A stretch of 64,000 nt of DNA. Origin: Auanema rhodensis. Lineage: Eukaryota > Nematoda > Chromadorea > Rhabditida > Rhabditidae. How positions within the stretch are numbered: position 1 is the first letter of the stretch; every line of letters begins with the position of its first letter. The stretch spans positions 18,794,501-18,858,500 of the forward strand of contig OZ059899.1 of assembly GCA_964057225.1 (NCBI GenBank), given 5' to 3'. Below, in pieces: positions 50,429 to 63,766 of this stretch. A program made the position numbers and the translations under genes. Under the pieces are notes generated by a model. The model did no database searches. It worked only from the letters and a program-made list of their open reading frames with translations, and was not told the origin of the DNA.

Positions 50429-51130
50429 TTGAAAAATGATGCATTAGTGTATGTTGAGTTTCCATGTACACTCAACATTGCTTCCAAAAACATTTTGACA
50501 AAAATTTTTCCGGAAAATTTCGAAACAATTTCGCAAAAAGTAGATGTTTTTAGATTCCTTTTTCCAAGGCAAAGACGATGGACAATGTTATTCAACGAAA
50601 AAATTAATTCTCCAGGGTGAAAATCGAGGATGCAAGTGTGAACTTATATCAGTTGATATCTCGGTGCATTTTCAAGCTAGCGCAAATCTGATAACACAGA
50701 TCGACGCAGCTTAAAAATCCGCATCGAATGCACTATACAACATTGAGAAACGCTTAATACAAAAATTAGTTATGATCGTTTGAAAAATGATGCATTAGTG
50801 TATGTTGAGTTTCCATGTACACTCAACATTGCTTCCAAAAACATTTTGACAAAAATTTTCCCTAAAAATTTCAAAATAATTTCACAAAAAGTAGATGTTT
50901 TTAGATTCCTTTTTCCAAGGCAAAAACGATGGACAATGTTATTCAACGAAAAAATTAATTCTGCAGGGTGAAAATCGAGGATGTAAGTGTGAACTTATAT
51001 CAGTTGATATCTCGGTGCATTTTTAAGCTAGCGCAAATCTGATAACACAGATCGACGCAGCTTAAAAATCCGCATCGAATGCACTATACAACATTGAGAA
51101 ACGCTTAATACAAAAATTAGTTATGATCGT
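50429..51130 (+). repeat. Two units recurring at 62012-62713
   Basis: Unit 50780 has the rare TTTTCCCTAAAAATTTC and TTCACAAAAAG, seen again only in unit 62363, exactly 11583 bp (33 units) away. The preceding unit and the following K unit also match, so a segment of at least three units was copied over this distance. Unit 62363 adds GTAGATTTTTTTAG. Confidence 0.85.
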
Positions 51131-54100
51131 TTGAAAAATGATGCATTAGTGTATGTTGAGTTTCCATGTACACTCAACATTGCTTCCAAAAACATTTTGA
51201 CAAAAATTTTTCCGAAAAATTTCAAAATAATTTTGCAAAAAGTAGATGTTTTTAGATTCCTTTTTTCAAGGCAAAGACGATGGACAATGTTATTCAACGA
51301 AAAAATTAATTCTCCAGGGTGAAAATCGAGGATGTAAGTGTGAACTTATATCAGTTGATATCTCGGTGCATTTTTAAGCTAGCGCAAATCTGATAACACA
51401 GATCGACGCAGCGTAAAAATCCGCATCGAATGCACTATACAACATTGAGAAACGCTTAATACAAAAATTAGTTATGATCGTTTGAAAAATGATGCATTAG
51501 TGTATGTTGAGTTTCCATGTACACTCAACATTGCTTCCAAAAACATTTTGACAAAAATTTTTCCGAAAAATTTCAAAACAATTTTGCAAAAAGTAGATGT
51601 TTTTAGATTCCTTTTTCCAAGGCAAAGACGATGGACAATGTTATTCAACGAAAAAATTAATTCTGCAGGGTGAAAATCGAGGATATAAGTGTGAACTTAT
51701 ATCAGTTGATATCTCGGTGCATTTTTAAGCTAGCGCAAATCTGATAACACAGATCGACGCAGCTTAAAAATCCGCATCGAATGCACTATACAACATTGAG
51801 AAACGCTTAATACAAAAATTAGTTATGATCGTTTGAAAAATGATGCATTAGTGTATGTTGAGTTTCCATGTACACTCAACATTGCTTCCAAAAACATTTT
51901 TACAAAAATTTTTCCGGAAAATTTCGAAACAATTTTGCAAAAAGTAGATGTTTTTAGATTCCTTTTTCCAAGGCAAAGACGATGGACAATGTTATTCAAC
52001 GAAAAAATTAATTCTGCAGGGTGAAAATCGAGGATATAAGTGTGAACTTATATCAGTTGATATCTCGGTGCATTTTTAAGCTAGCGCAAATCTGAAAACA
52101 CAGATCGACGCAGCTTAAAAATCCGCATCGAATGCACTATACAACATTGAGAAACGCTTAATACAAAAATTAGTTATGATCGTTTGAAAAATGATGCATT
52201 AGTGTATGTTGAGTTTCCATGTACACTCAACATTGCTTCCAAAAACATTTTTACAAAAATTTTTCCGGAAAATTTCGAAACAATTTTGCAAAAAGTAGAT
52301 GTTTTTAGATTCCTTTTTCCAAGGCAAAGACGATGGACAATGTAATTCAACGAAAAAATTAATTCTGCAGGGTGAAAATCGAGGATATAAGTGTGAACTT
52401 ATATCAGTTGATATCTCGGTGCATTTTTAAGCTAGCGCAAATCTGATAACACAGATCAACGCAGCTTAAAAATCCGCATCGAATGCACTATACAACATTG
52501 AGAAACGCTTAATACAAAAATTAGTTATGATCGTTTGAAAAATGATGCATTAGTGTATGTTGAGTTTCCATGTACACTCAACATTGCTTCCAAAAACATT
52601 TTGACAAAAATTTTTCCGAAAAATTTCAAAATAATTTTGCAAAAAGTAGATGTTTTTAGATTCCTTTTTTCAAGGCAAAGACGATGGACAATGTTATTCA
52701 ACGAAAAAATTAATTCTCCAGGGTGAAAATCGAGGATGTAAGTGTGAACTTATATCAGTTGATATCTCGGTGCATTTTTAAGCTAGCGCAAATCTGATAA
52801 CACAGATCGACGCAGCGTAAAAATCCGCATCGAATGCACTATACAACATTGAGAAACGCTTAATACAAAAATTAGTTATGATCGTTTGAAAAATGATGCA
52901 TTAGTGTATGTTGAGTTTCCATGTACACTCAACATTGCTTCCAAAAACATTTTTACAAAAATTTTTCCGGAAAATTTCGAAACAATTTTGCAAAAAGTAG
53001 ATGTTTTTAGATTCCTTTTTCCAAGGCAAAGACGATGGACAATGTTATTCAACGAAAAAATTAATTCTGCAGGGTGAAAATCGAGGATATAAGTGTGAAC
53101 TTATATCAGTTGATATCTCGGTGCATTTTTAAGCTAGCGCAAATCTGATAACACAGATCGACGCAGCTTAAAAATCCGCATCGAATGCACTATACAACAT
53201 TGAGAAACGCTTAATACAAAAATTAGTTATGATCGTTTGAAAAATGATGCATTAGTGTATGTTGAGTTTCCATGTACACTCAACATTGCTTCCAAAAACA
53301 TTTTGACAAAAATTTTTCCGAAAAATTTCAAAATAATTTTGCAAAAAGTAGATGTTTTTAGATTCCTTTTTTCAAGGCAAAGACGATGGACAATGTTATT
53401 CAACGAAAAAATTAATTCTCCAGGGTGAAAATCGAGGATGTAAGTGTGAACTTATATCAGTTGATATCTCGGTGCATTTTTAAGCTAGCGCAAATCTGAT
53501 AACACAGATCGACGCAGCGTAAAAATCCGCATCGAATGCACTATACAACATTGAGAAACGCTTAATACAAAAATTAGTTATGATCGTTTGAAAAATGATG
53601 CATTAGTGTATGTTGAGTTTCCATGTACACTCAACATTGCTTCCAAAAACATTTTTACAAAAATTTTTCCGGAAAATTTCGAAACAATTTTGCAAAAAGT
53701 AGATGTTTTTAGATTCCTTTTTCCAAGGCAAAGACGATGGACAATGTTATTCAACGAAAAAATTAATTCTGCAGGGTGAAAATCGAGGATATAAGTGTGA
53801 ACTTATATCAGTTGATATCTCGGTGCATTTTTCAGCTAGCGCAAATCTGATAACACAGATCGACGCAGCTTAAAAATCCGCATCGAATGCACTATACAAC
53901 ATTGAGAAACGCTTAATACAAAAATTAGTTATGATCGTTTGAAAAATGATGCATTAGTGTATGTTGAGTTTCCATGTACACTCAACATTGCTTCCAAAAA
54001 CATTTTGACAAAAATTTTTCCGAAAAATTTCAAAATAATTTTGCAAAAAGTAGATGTTTTTAGATTCCTTTTTTCAAGGCAAAGACGATGGACAATGTTA

Positions 54101-55342
54101 TTCAACGAAAAAATTAATTCTCCAGGGTGAAAATCGAGGATGTAAGTGTGAACTTATATCAGTTGATATCTCGGTGCATTTTTAAGCTAGCGCAAATCTG
54201 ATAACACAGATCGACGCAGCGTAAAAATCCGCATCGAATGCACTATACAACATTGAGAAACGCTTAATACAAAAATTAGTTATGATCGTTTGAAAAATGA
54301 TGCATTAGTGTATGTTGAGTTTCCATGTACACTCAACATTGCTTCCAAAAACATTTTTACAAAAATTTTTCCGGAAAATTTCGAAACAATTTTGCAAAAA
54401 GTAGATGTTTTTAGATTCCTTTTTCCAAGGCAAAGACGATGGACAATGTTATTCAACGAAAAAATTAATTCTGCAGGGTGAAAATCGAGGATATAAGTGT
54501 GAACTTATATCAGTTGATATCTCGGTGCATTTTTAAGCTAGCGCAAATCTGATAACACAGATCGACGCAGCTTAAAAATCCGCATCGAATGCACTATACA
54601 ACATTGAGAAACGCTTAATACAAAAATTAGTTATGATCGTTTGAAAAATGATGCATTAGTGTATGTTGAGTTTCCATGTACACTCAACATTGCTTCCAAA
54701 AACATTTTGACAAAAATTTTTCCGAAAAATTTCAAAATAATTTTGCAAAAAGTAGATGTATTTAGATTCCTTTTTTCAAGGCAAAGACGATGGACAATGT
54801 TATTCAACAAAAAAATTAATTCTCCAGGGTGAAAATCGAGGATGTAAGTGTGAACTTATATCAGTTGATATCTCGGTGCATTTTTAAGCTAGCGCAAATC
54901 TGATAACACAGATCGACGCAGCGTAATAATCCGCATCGAATGCACTATACAACATTGAGAAACGCTTAATACAAAAATTAGTTATGATCGTTTGAAAAAT
55001 GATGCATTAGTGTATGTTGAGTTTCCATGTACACTCAACATTGCTTCCAAAAACATTTTTACAAAAATTTTTCCGAAAATTTTCGAAACAATTTCGCAAA
55101 AAGTAGATGTTTTTAGATTCCTTTTTTCAAGGCAAAGACGATGGACAATGTTATTCAACGAAAAAATTAATTCTGCAGGGTGAAAATCGAGGATATAAGT
55201 GTGAACTTATATCAGTTGATATCTCGGTGCATTTTTAAGCTAGCGCAAATCTGATAACACAGATCGACGCAGCTTAAAAATCCGCATCGAATGCACTATA
55301 CAACATTGAGAAACGCTTAATACAAAAATTAGTTATGATCGT
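51131..55342 (+). repeat. 12-unit block, mostly K/E dimers
   Basis: K units with the GCGTAAAAATCC tail alternate with E units carrying C136. 51131-53938 recurs at 55343-58150 and 52184-55342 recurs at 58151-61309. Markers are AAAACAATTTTGC in unit 51482, TAATTC at 52344, CATTTTTCAGC at 53833 and GATGTATTTAG at 54760. Private changes are CTGAAAACAC (52095), CAACAAAAAA in 54641 and GCGTAATAATCC in its tail. Confidence 0.88.
52184..52534 (+). repeat. E unit with T161A (TGTAATTC), founder or copy of a spread mutation
   Basis: T to A at 52344 turns TGTTATTC into TGTAATTC and puts TAA in the open frame. The same change, together with the GATCAACGC tail, is in the units at 56396 (56556) and 58151 (58311). 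The three copies lie 4212 and 1755 bp apart, both whole multiples of 351. One mutation was therefore amplified with its unit, with no sign of selection against the stop. Confidence 0.88.
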
Positions 55343-58300
55343 TTGAAAAATGATGCATTAGTGTATGTTGAGTTTCCATGTACACTCAACATTGCTTCCA
55401 AAAACATTTTGACAAAAATTTTTCCGAAAAATTTCAAAATAATTTTGCAAAAAGTAGATGTTTTTAGATTCCTTTTTTCAAGGCAAAGACGATGGACAAT
55501 GTTATTCAACGAAAAAATTAATTCTCCAGGGTGAAAATCGAGGATGTAAGTGTGAACTTATATCAGTTGATATCTCGGTGCATTTTTAAGCTAGCGCAAA
55601 TCTGATAACACAGATCGACGCAGCGTAAAAATCCGCATCGAATGCACTATACAACATTGAGAAACGCTTAATACAAAAATTAGTTATGATCGTTTGAAAA
55701 ATGATGCATTAGTGTATGTTGAGTTTCCATGTACACTCAACATTGCTTCCAAAAACATTTTGACAAAAATTTTTCCGAAAAATTTCAAAACAATTTTGCA
55801 AAAAGTAGATGTTTTTAGATTCCTTTTTCCAAGGCAAAGACGATGGACAATGTTATTCAACGAAAAAATTAATTCTGCAGGGTGAAAATCGAGGATATAA
55901 GTGTGAACTTATATCAGTTGATATCTCGGTGCATTTTTAAGCTAGCGCAAATCTGATAACACAGATCGACGCAGCTTAAAAATCCGCATCGAATGCACTA
56001 TACAACATTGAGAAACGCTTAATACAAAAATTAGTTATGATCGTTTGAAAAATGATGCATTAGTGTATGTTGAGTTTCCATGTACACTCAACATTGCTTC
56101 CAAAAACATTTTTACAAAAATTTTTCCGGAAAATTTCGAAACAATTTTGCAAAAAGTAGATGTTTTTAGATTCCTTTTTCCAAGGCAAAGACGATGGACA
56201 ATGTTATTCAACGAAAAAATTAATTCTGCAGGGTGAAAATCGAGGATATAAGTGTGAACTTATATCAGTTGATATCTCGGTGCATTTTTAAGCTAGCGCA
56301 AATCTGATAACACAGATCGACGCAGCTTAAAAATCCGCATCGAATGCACTATACAACATTGAGAAACGCTTAATACAAAAATTAGTTATGATCGTTTGAA
56401 AAATGATGCATTAGTGTATGTTGAGTTTCCATGTACACTCAACATTGCTTCCAAAAACATTTTTACAAAAATTTTTCCGGAAAATTTCGAAACAATTTTG
56501 CAAAAAGTAGATGTTTTTAGATTCCTTTTTCCAAGGCAAAGACGATGGACAATGTAATTCAACGAAAAAATTAATTCTGCAGGGTGAAAATCGAGGATAT
56601 AAGTGTGAACTTATATCAGTTGATATCTCGGTGCATTTTTAAGCTAGCGCAAATCTGATAACACAGATCAACGCAGCTTAAAAATCCGCATCGAATGCAC
56701 TATACAACATTGAGAAACGCTTAATACAAAAATTAGTTATGATCGTTTGAAAAATGATGCATTAGTGTATGTTGAGTTTCCATGTACACTCAACATTGCT
56801 TCCAAAAACATTTTGACAAAAATTTTTCCGAAAAATTTCAAAATAATTTTGCAAAAAGTAGATGTTTTTAGATTCCTTTTTTCAAGGCAAAGACGATGGA
56901 CAATGTTATTCAACGAAAAAATTAATTCTCCAGGGTGAAAATCGAGGATGTAAGTGTGAACTTATATCAGTTGATATCTCGGTGCATTTTTAAGCTAGCG
57001 CAAATCTGATAACACAGATCGACGCAGCGTAAAAATCCGCATCGAATGCACTATACAACATTGAGAAACGCTTAATACAAAAATTAGTTATGATCGTTTG
57101 AAAAATGATGCATTAGTGTATGTTGAGTTTCCATGTACACTCAACATTGCTTCCAAAAACATTTTTACAAAAATTTTTCCGGAAAATTTCGAAACAATTT
57201 TGCAAAAAGTAGATGTTTTTAGATTCCTTTTTCCAAGGCAAAGACGATGGACAATGTTATTCAACGAAAAAATTAATTCTGCAGGGTGAAAATCGAGGAT
57301 ATAAGTGTGAACTTATATCAGTTGATATCTCGGTGCATTTTTAAGCTAGCGCAAATCTGATAACACAGATCGACGCAGCTTAAAAATCCGCATCGAATGC
57401 ACTATACAACATTGAGAAACGCTTAATACAAAAATTAGTTATGATCGTTTGAAAAATGATGCATTAGTGTATGTTGAGTTTCCATGTACACTCAACATTG
57501 CTTCCAAAAACATTTTGACAAAAATTTTTCCGAAAAATTTCAAAATAATTTTGCAAAAAGTAGATGTTTTTAGATTCCTTTTTTCAAGGCAAAGACGATG
57601 GACAATGTTATTCAACGAAAAAATTAATTCTCCAGGGTGAAAATCGAGGATGTAAGTGTGAACTTATATCAGTTGATATCTCGGTGCATTTTTAAGCTAG
57701 CGCAAATCTGATAACACAGATCGACGCAGCGTAAAAATCCGCATCGAATGCACTATACAACATTGAGAAACGCTTAATACAAAAATTAGTTATGATCGTT
57801 TGAAAAATGATGCATTAGTGTATGTTGAGTTTCCATGTACACTCAACATTGCTTCCAAAAACATTTTTACAAAAATTTTTCCGGAAAATTTCGAAACAAT
57901 TTTGCAAAAAGTAGATGTTTTTAGATTCCTTTTTCCAAGGCAAAGACGATGGACAATGTTATTCAACGAAAAAATTAATTCTGCAGGGTGAAAATCGAGG
58001 ATATAAGTGTGAACTTATATCAGTTGATATCTCGGTGCATTTTTAAGCTAGCGCAAATCTGATAACACAGATCGACGCAGCTTAAAAATCCGCATCGAAT
58101 GCACTATACAACATTGAGAAACGCTTAATACAAAAATTAGTTATGATCGTTTGAAAAATGATGCATTAGTGTATGTTGAGTTTCCATGTACACTCAACAT
58201 TGCTTCCAAAAACATTTTTACAAAAATTTTTCCGGAAAATTTCGAAACAATTTTGCAAAAAGTAGATGTTTTTAGATTCCTTTTTCCAAGGCAAAGACGA

Positions 58301-61300
58301 TGGACAATGTAATTCAACGAAAAAATTAATTCTGCAGGGTGAAAATCGAGGATATAAGTGTGAACTTATATCAGTTGATATCTCGGTGCATTTTTAAGCT
58401 AGCGCAAATCTGATAACACAGATCAACGCAGCTTAAAAATCCGCATCGAATGCACTATACAACATTGAGAAACGCTTAATACAAAAATTAGTTATGATCG
58501 TTTGAAAAATGATGCATTAGTGTATGTTGAGTTTCCATGTACACTCAACATTGCTTCCAAAAACATTTTGACAAAAATTTTTCCGAAAAATTTCAAAATA
58601 ATTTTGCAAAAAGTAGATGTTTTTAGATTCCTTTTTTCAAGGCAAAGACGATGGACAATGTTATTCAACGAAAAAATTAATTCTCCAGGGTGAAAATCGA
58701 GGATGTAAGTGTGAACTTATATCAGTTGATATCTCGGTGCATTTTTAAGCTAGCGCAAATCTGATAACACAGATCGACGCAGCGTAAAAATCCGCATCGA
58801 ATGCACTATACAACATTGAGAAACGCTTAATACAAAAATTAGTTATGATCGTTTGAAAAATGATGCATTAGTGTATGTTGAGTTTCCATGTACACTCAAC
58901 ATTGCTTCCAAAAACATTTTTACAAAAATTTTTCCGGAAAATTTCGGAACAATTTTGCAAAAAGTAGATGTTTTTAGATTCCTTTTTCCAAGGCAAAGAC
59001 GATGGACAATGTTATTCAACGAAAAAATTAATTCTGCAGGGTGAAAATCGAGGATATAAGTGTGAACTTATATCAGTTGATATCTCGGTGCATTTTTAAG
59101 CTAGCGCAAATCTGATAACACAGATCGACGCAGCTTAAAAATCCGCATCGAATGCACTATACAACATTGAGAAACGCTTAATACAAAAATTAGTTATGAT
59201 CGTTTGAAAAATGATGCATTAGTGTATGTTGAGTTTCCATGTACACTCAACATTGCTTCCAAAAACATTTTGACAAAAATTTTTCCGAAAAATTTCAAAA
59301 TAATTTTGCAAAAAGTAGATGTTTTTAGATTCCTTTTTTCAAGGCAAAGACGATGGACAATGTTATTCAACGAAAAAATTAATTCTCCAGGGTGAAAATC
59401 GAGGATGTAAGTGTGAACTTATATCAGTTGATATCTCGGTGCATTTTTAAGCTAGCGCAAATCTGATAACACAGATCGACGCAGCGTAAAAATCCGCATC
59501 GAATGCACTATACAACATTGAGAAACGCTTAATACAAAAATTAGTTATGATCGTTTGAAAAATGATGCATTAGTGTATGTTGAGTTTCCATGTACACTCA
59601 ACATTGCTTCCAAAAACATTTTTACAAAAATTTTTCCGGAAAATTTCGAAACAATTTTGCAAAAAGTAGATGTTTTTAGATTCCTTTTTCCAAGGCAAAG
59701 ACGATGGACAATGTTATTCAACGAAAAAATTAATTCTGCAGGGTGAAAATCGAGGATATAAGTGTGAACTTATATCAGTTGATATCTCGGTGCATTTTTC
59801 AGCTAGCGCAAATCTGATAACACAGATCGACGCAGCTTAAAAATCCGCATCGAATGCACTATACAACATTGAGAAACGCTTAATACAAAAATTAGTTATG
59901 ATCGTTTGAAAAATGATGCATTAGTGTATGTTGAGTTTCCATGTACACTCAACATTGCTTCCAAAAACATTTTGACAAAAATTTTTCCGAAAAATTTCAA
60001 AATAATTTTGCAAAAAGTAGATGTTTTTAGATTCCTTTTTTCAAGGCAAAGACGATGGACAATGTTATTCAACGAAAAAATTAATTCTCCAGGGTGAAAA
60101 TCGAGGATGTAAGTGTGAACTTATATCAGTTGATATCTCGGTGCATTTTTAAGCTAGCGCAAATCTGATAACACAGATCGACGCAGCGTAAAAATCCGCA
60201 TCGAATGCACTATACAACATTGAGAAACGCTTAATACAAAAATTAGTTATGATCGTTTGAAAAATGATGCATTAGTGTATGTTGAGTTTCCATGTACACT
60301 CAACATTGCTTCCAAAAACATTTTTACAAAAATTTTTCCGGAAAATTTCGAAACAATTTTGCAAAAAGTAGATGTTTTTAGATTCCTTTTTCCAAGGCAA
60401 AGACGATGGACAATGTTATTCAACGAAAAAATTAATTCTGCAGGGTGAAAATCGAGGATATAAGTGTGAACTTATATCAGTTGATATCTCGGTGCATTTT
60501 TAAGCTAGCGCAAATCTGATAACACAGATCGACGCAGCTTAAAAATCCGCATCGAATGCATTATACAACATTGAGAAACGCTTAATACAAAAATTAGTTA
60601 TGATCGTTTGAAAAATGATGCATTAGTGTATGTTGAGTTTCCATGTACACTCAACATTGCTTCCAAAAACATTTTGACAAAAATTTTTCCGAAAAATTTC
60701 AAAATAATTTTGCAAAAAGTAGATGTATTTAGATTCCTTTTTTCAAGGCAAAGACGATGGACAATGTTATTCAACGAAAAAATTAATTCTCCAGGGTGAA
60801 AATCGAGGATGTAAGTGTGAACTTATATCAGTTGATATCTCGGTGCATTTTTAAGCTAGCGCAAATCTGATAACACAGATCGACGCAGCGTAAAAATCCG
60901 CATCGAATGCACTATACAACATTGAGAAACGCTTAATACAAAAATTAGTTATGATCGTTTGAAAAATGATGCATTAGTGTATGTTGAGTTTCCATGTACA
61001 CTCAACATTGCTTCCAAAAACATTTTTACAAAAATTTTTCCGAAAATTTTCGAAACAATTTCGCAAAAAGTAGATGTTTTTAGATTCCTTTTTTCAAGGC
61101 AAAGACGATGGACAATGTTATTCAACGAAAAAATTAATTCTGCAGGGTGAAAATCGAGGATATAAGTGTGAACTTATATCAGTTGATATCTCGGTGCATT
61201 TTTAAGCTAGCGCAAATCTGATAACACAGATCGACGCAGCTTAAAAATCCGCATCGAATGCACTATACAACATTGAGAAACGCTTAATACAAAAATTAGT

Positions 61301-61309
61301 TATGATCGT
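55343..61309 (+). repeat. 17-unit block built from two duplicated segments
   Basis: 55343-58150 (eight units) copies 51131-53938 at 4212-bp offset. 58151-61309 (nine units) copies 52184-55342 at 5967-bp offset. The join at 58151 places a second TAA unit two dimers after the first (56396). Markers of the second part are CATTTTTCAGC at 59800 and GATGTATTTAG at 60727. Unit 58853 has a private TTCGGAAC, and the tail of 60257 has GCATTATAC. Confidence 0.88.
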
Positions 61310-63766
61310 TTGAAAAATGATGCATTAGTGTATGTTGAGTTTCCATGTACACTCAACATTGCTTCCAAAAACATTTTGACAAAAATTTTTCCGGAAAATT
61401 TCGAAACAATTTCGCAAAAAGTAGATGTTTTTAGATTCCTTTTTCCAAGGCAAAGACGATGGACAATGTTATTCAACGAAAAAATTAATTCTCCAGGGTG
61501 AAAATCGAGGATGCAAGTGTGAACTTATATCAGTTGATATCTCGGTGCATTTTTAAGCTAGCGCAAATCTGATAACACAGATCGACGCAGCGTAAAAATC
61601 CGCATCGAATGCACTATACAACATTGAGAAACGCTTAATACAAAAATTAGTTATGATCGTTTGAAAAATGATGCATTAGTGTATGTTGAGTTTCCATGTA
61701 CACTCAACATTGCTTCCAAAAACATTTTTACAAAAATTTTTCCGAAAATTTTCGAAACAATTTCGCAAAAAGTAGATGTTTTTAGATTCCTTTTTTCAAG
61801 GCAAAGACGATGGACATTGTTATTCAACGAAAAAATTAATTCTGCAGGGTGAAAATCGAGGATATAAGTGTGAACTTATATCAGTTGATATCTCGGTGCA
61901 TTTTCAAGCTAGCGCAAATCTGATAACACAGATCGACGCAGCTTAAAAATCCGCATCGAATGCACTATACAACATTGAGAAACGCTTAATACAAAAATTA
62001 GTTATGATCGTTTGAAAAATGATGCATTAGTGTATGTTGAGTTTCCATGTACACTCAACATTGCTTCCAAAAACATTTTGACAAAAATTTTTCCGGAAAA
62101 TTTCGAAACAATTTCGCAAAAAGTAGATGTTTTTAGATTCCTTTTTCCAAGGCAAAGACGATGGACAATGTTATTCAACGAAAAAATTAATTCTCCAGGG
62201 TGAAAATCGAGGATGCAAGTGTGAACTTATATCAGTTGATATCTCGGTGCATTTTCAAGCTAGCGCAAATCTGATAACACAGATCGACGCAGCTTAAAAA
62301 TCCGCATCGAATGCACTATACAACATTGAGAAACGCTTAATACAAAAATTAGTTATGATCGTTTGAAAAATGATGCATTAGTGTATGTTGAGTTTCCATG
62401 TACACTCAACATTGCTTCCAAAAACATTTTGACAAAAATTTTCCCTAAAAATTTCAAAATAATTTCACAAAAAGTAGATTTTTTTAGATTCCTTTTTCCA
62501 AGGCAAAGACGATGGACAATGTTATTCAACGAAAAAATTAATTCTGCAGGGTGAAAATCGAGGATATAAGTGTGAACTTATATCAGTTGATATCTCGGTG
62601 CATTTTTAAGCTAGCGCAAATCTGATAACACAGATCGACGCAGCTTAAAAATCCGCATCGAATGCACTATACAACATTGAGAAACGCTTAATACAAAAAT
62701 TAGTTATGATCGTTTGAAAAATGATGCATTAGTGTATGTTGAGTTTCCATGTACACTCAACATTGCTTCCAAAAACATTTTGACAAAAATTTTTCCGAAA
62801 AATTTCAAAATAATTTTGCAAAAAGTAGATGTTTTTAGATTCCTTTTTTCAAGGCAAAGACGATGGACAATGTTATTCAACGAAAAAATTAATTCTCCAG
62901 GGTGAAAATCGAGGATGTAAGTGTGAACTTATATCAGTTGATATCTCGGTGCATTTTTAAGCTAGCGCAAATCTGATAACACAGATCGACGCAGCGTAAA
63001 AATCCGCATCGAATGCACTATACAACATTGAGAAACGCTTAATACAAAAATTAGTTATGATCGTTTGAAAAATGATGCATTAGTGTATGTTGAGTTTCCA
63101 TGTACACTCAACATTGCTTCCAAAAACATTTTGACAAAAATTTTTCCGGAAAATTTCGAAACAATTTCGCAAAAAGTAGATGTTTTTAGATTCCTTTTTC
63201 CAAGGCAAAGACGATGGACAATGTTATTCAACGAAAAAATTAATTCTCCAGGGTGAAAATCGAGGATGCAAGTGTGAACTTATATCAGTTGATATCTCGG
63301 TGCATTTTCAAGCTAGCGCAAATCTGATAACACAGATCGACGCAGCTTAAAAATCCGCATCGAATGCACTATACAACATTGAGAAACGCTTAATACAAAA
63401 ATTAGTTATGATCGTTTGAAAAATGATGCATTAGTGTATGTTGAGTTTCCATGTACACTCAACATTGCTTCCAAAAACATTTTTACAAAAATTTTTCCGG
63501 AAAATTTCGAAACAATTTTGCAAAAAGTAGATGTTTTTAGATTCCTTTTTCCAAGGCAAAGACGATGGACAATGTTATTCAACGAAAAAATTAATTCTGC
63601 AGGGTGAAAATCGAGGATATAAGTGTGAACTTATATCAGTTGATATCTCGGTGCATTTTTAAGCTAGCGCAAATCTGATAACACAGATCGACGCAGCTTA
63701 AAAATCCGCATCGAATGCACTATACAACATTGAGAAACGCTTAATACAAAAATTAGTTATGATCGT
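61310..63766 (+). repeat. Seven units resembling 44-51 kb
   Basis: The K/E dimer order ends and G69 E-like units with GATGCAAG return (61310, 62012, 63065), along with an A89T unit (61661) and the TTTTCCCTAAAAATTTC unit (62363). The order 62012, 62363, 62714 copies 50429, 50780, 51131, and 63065, 63416, 63767 resembles 44813, 45164 and later units. Confidence 0.83.
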
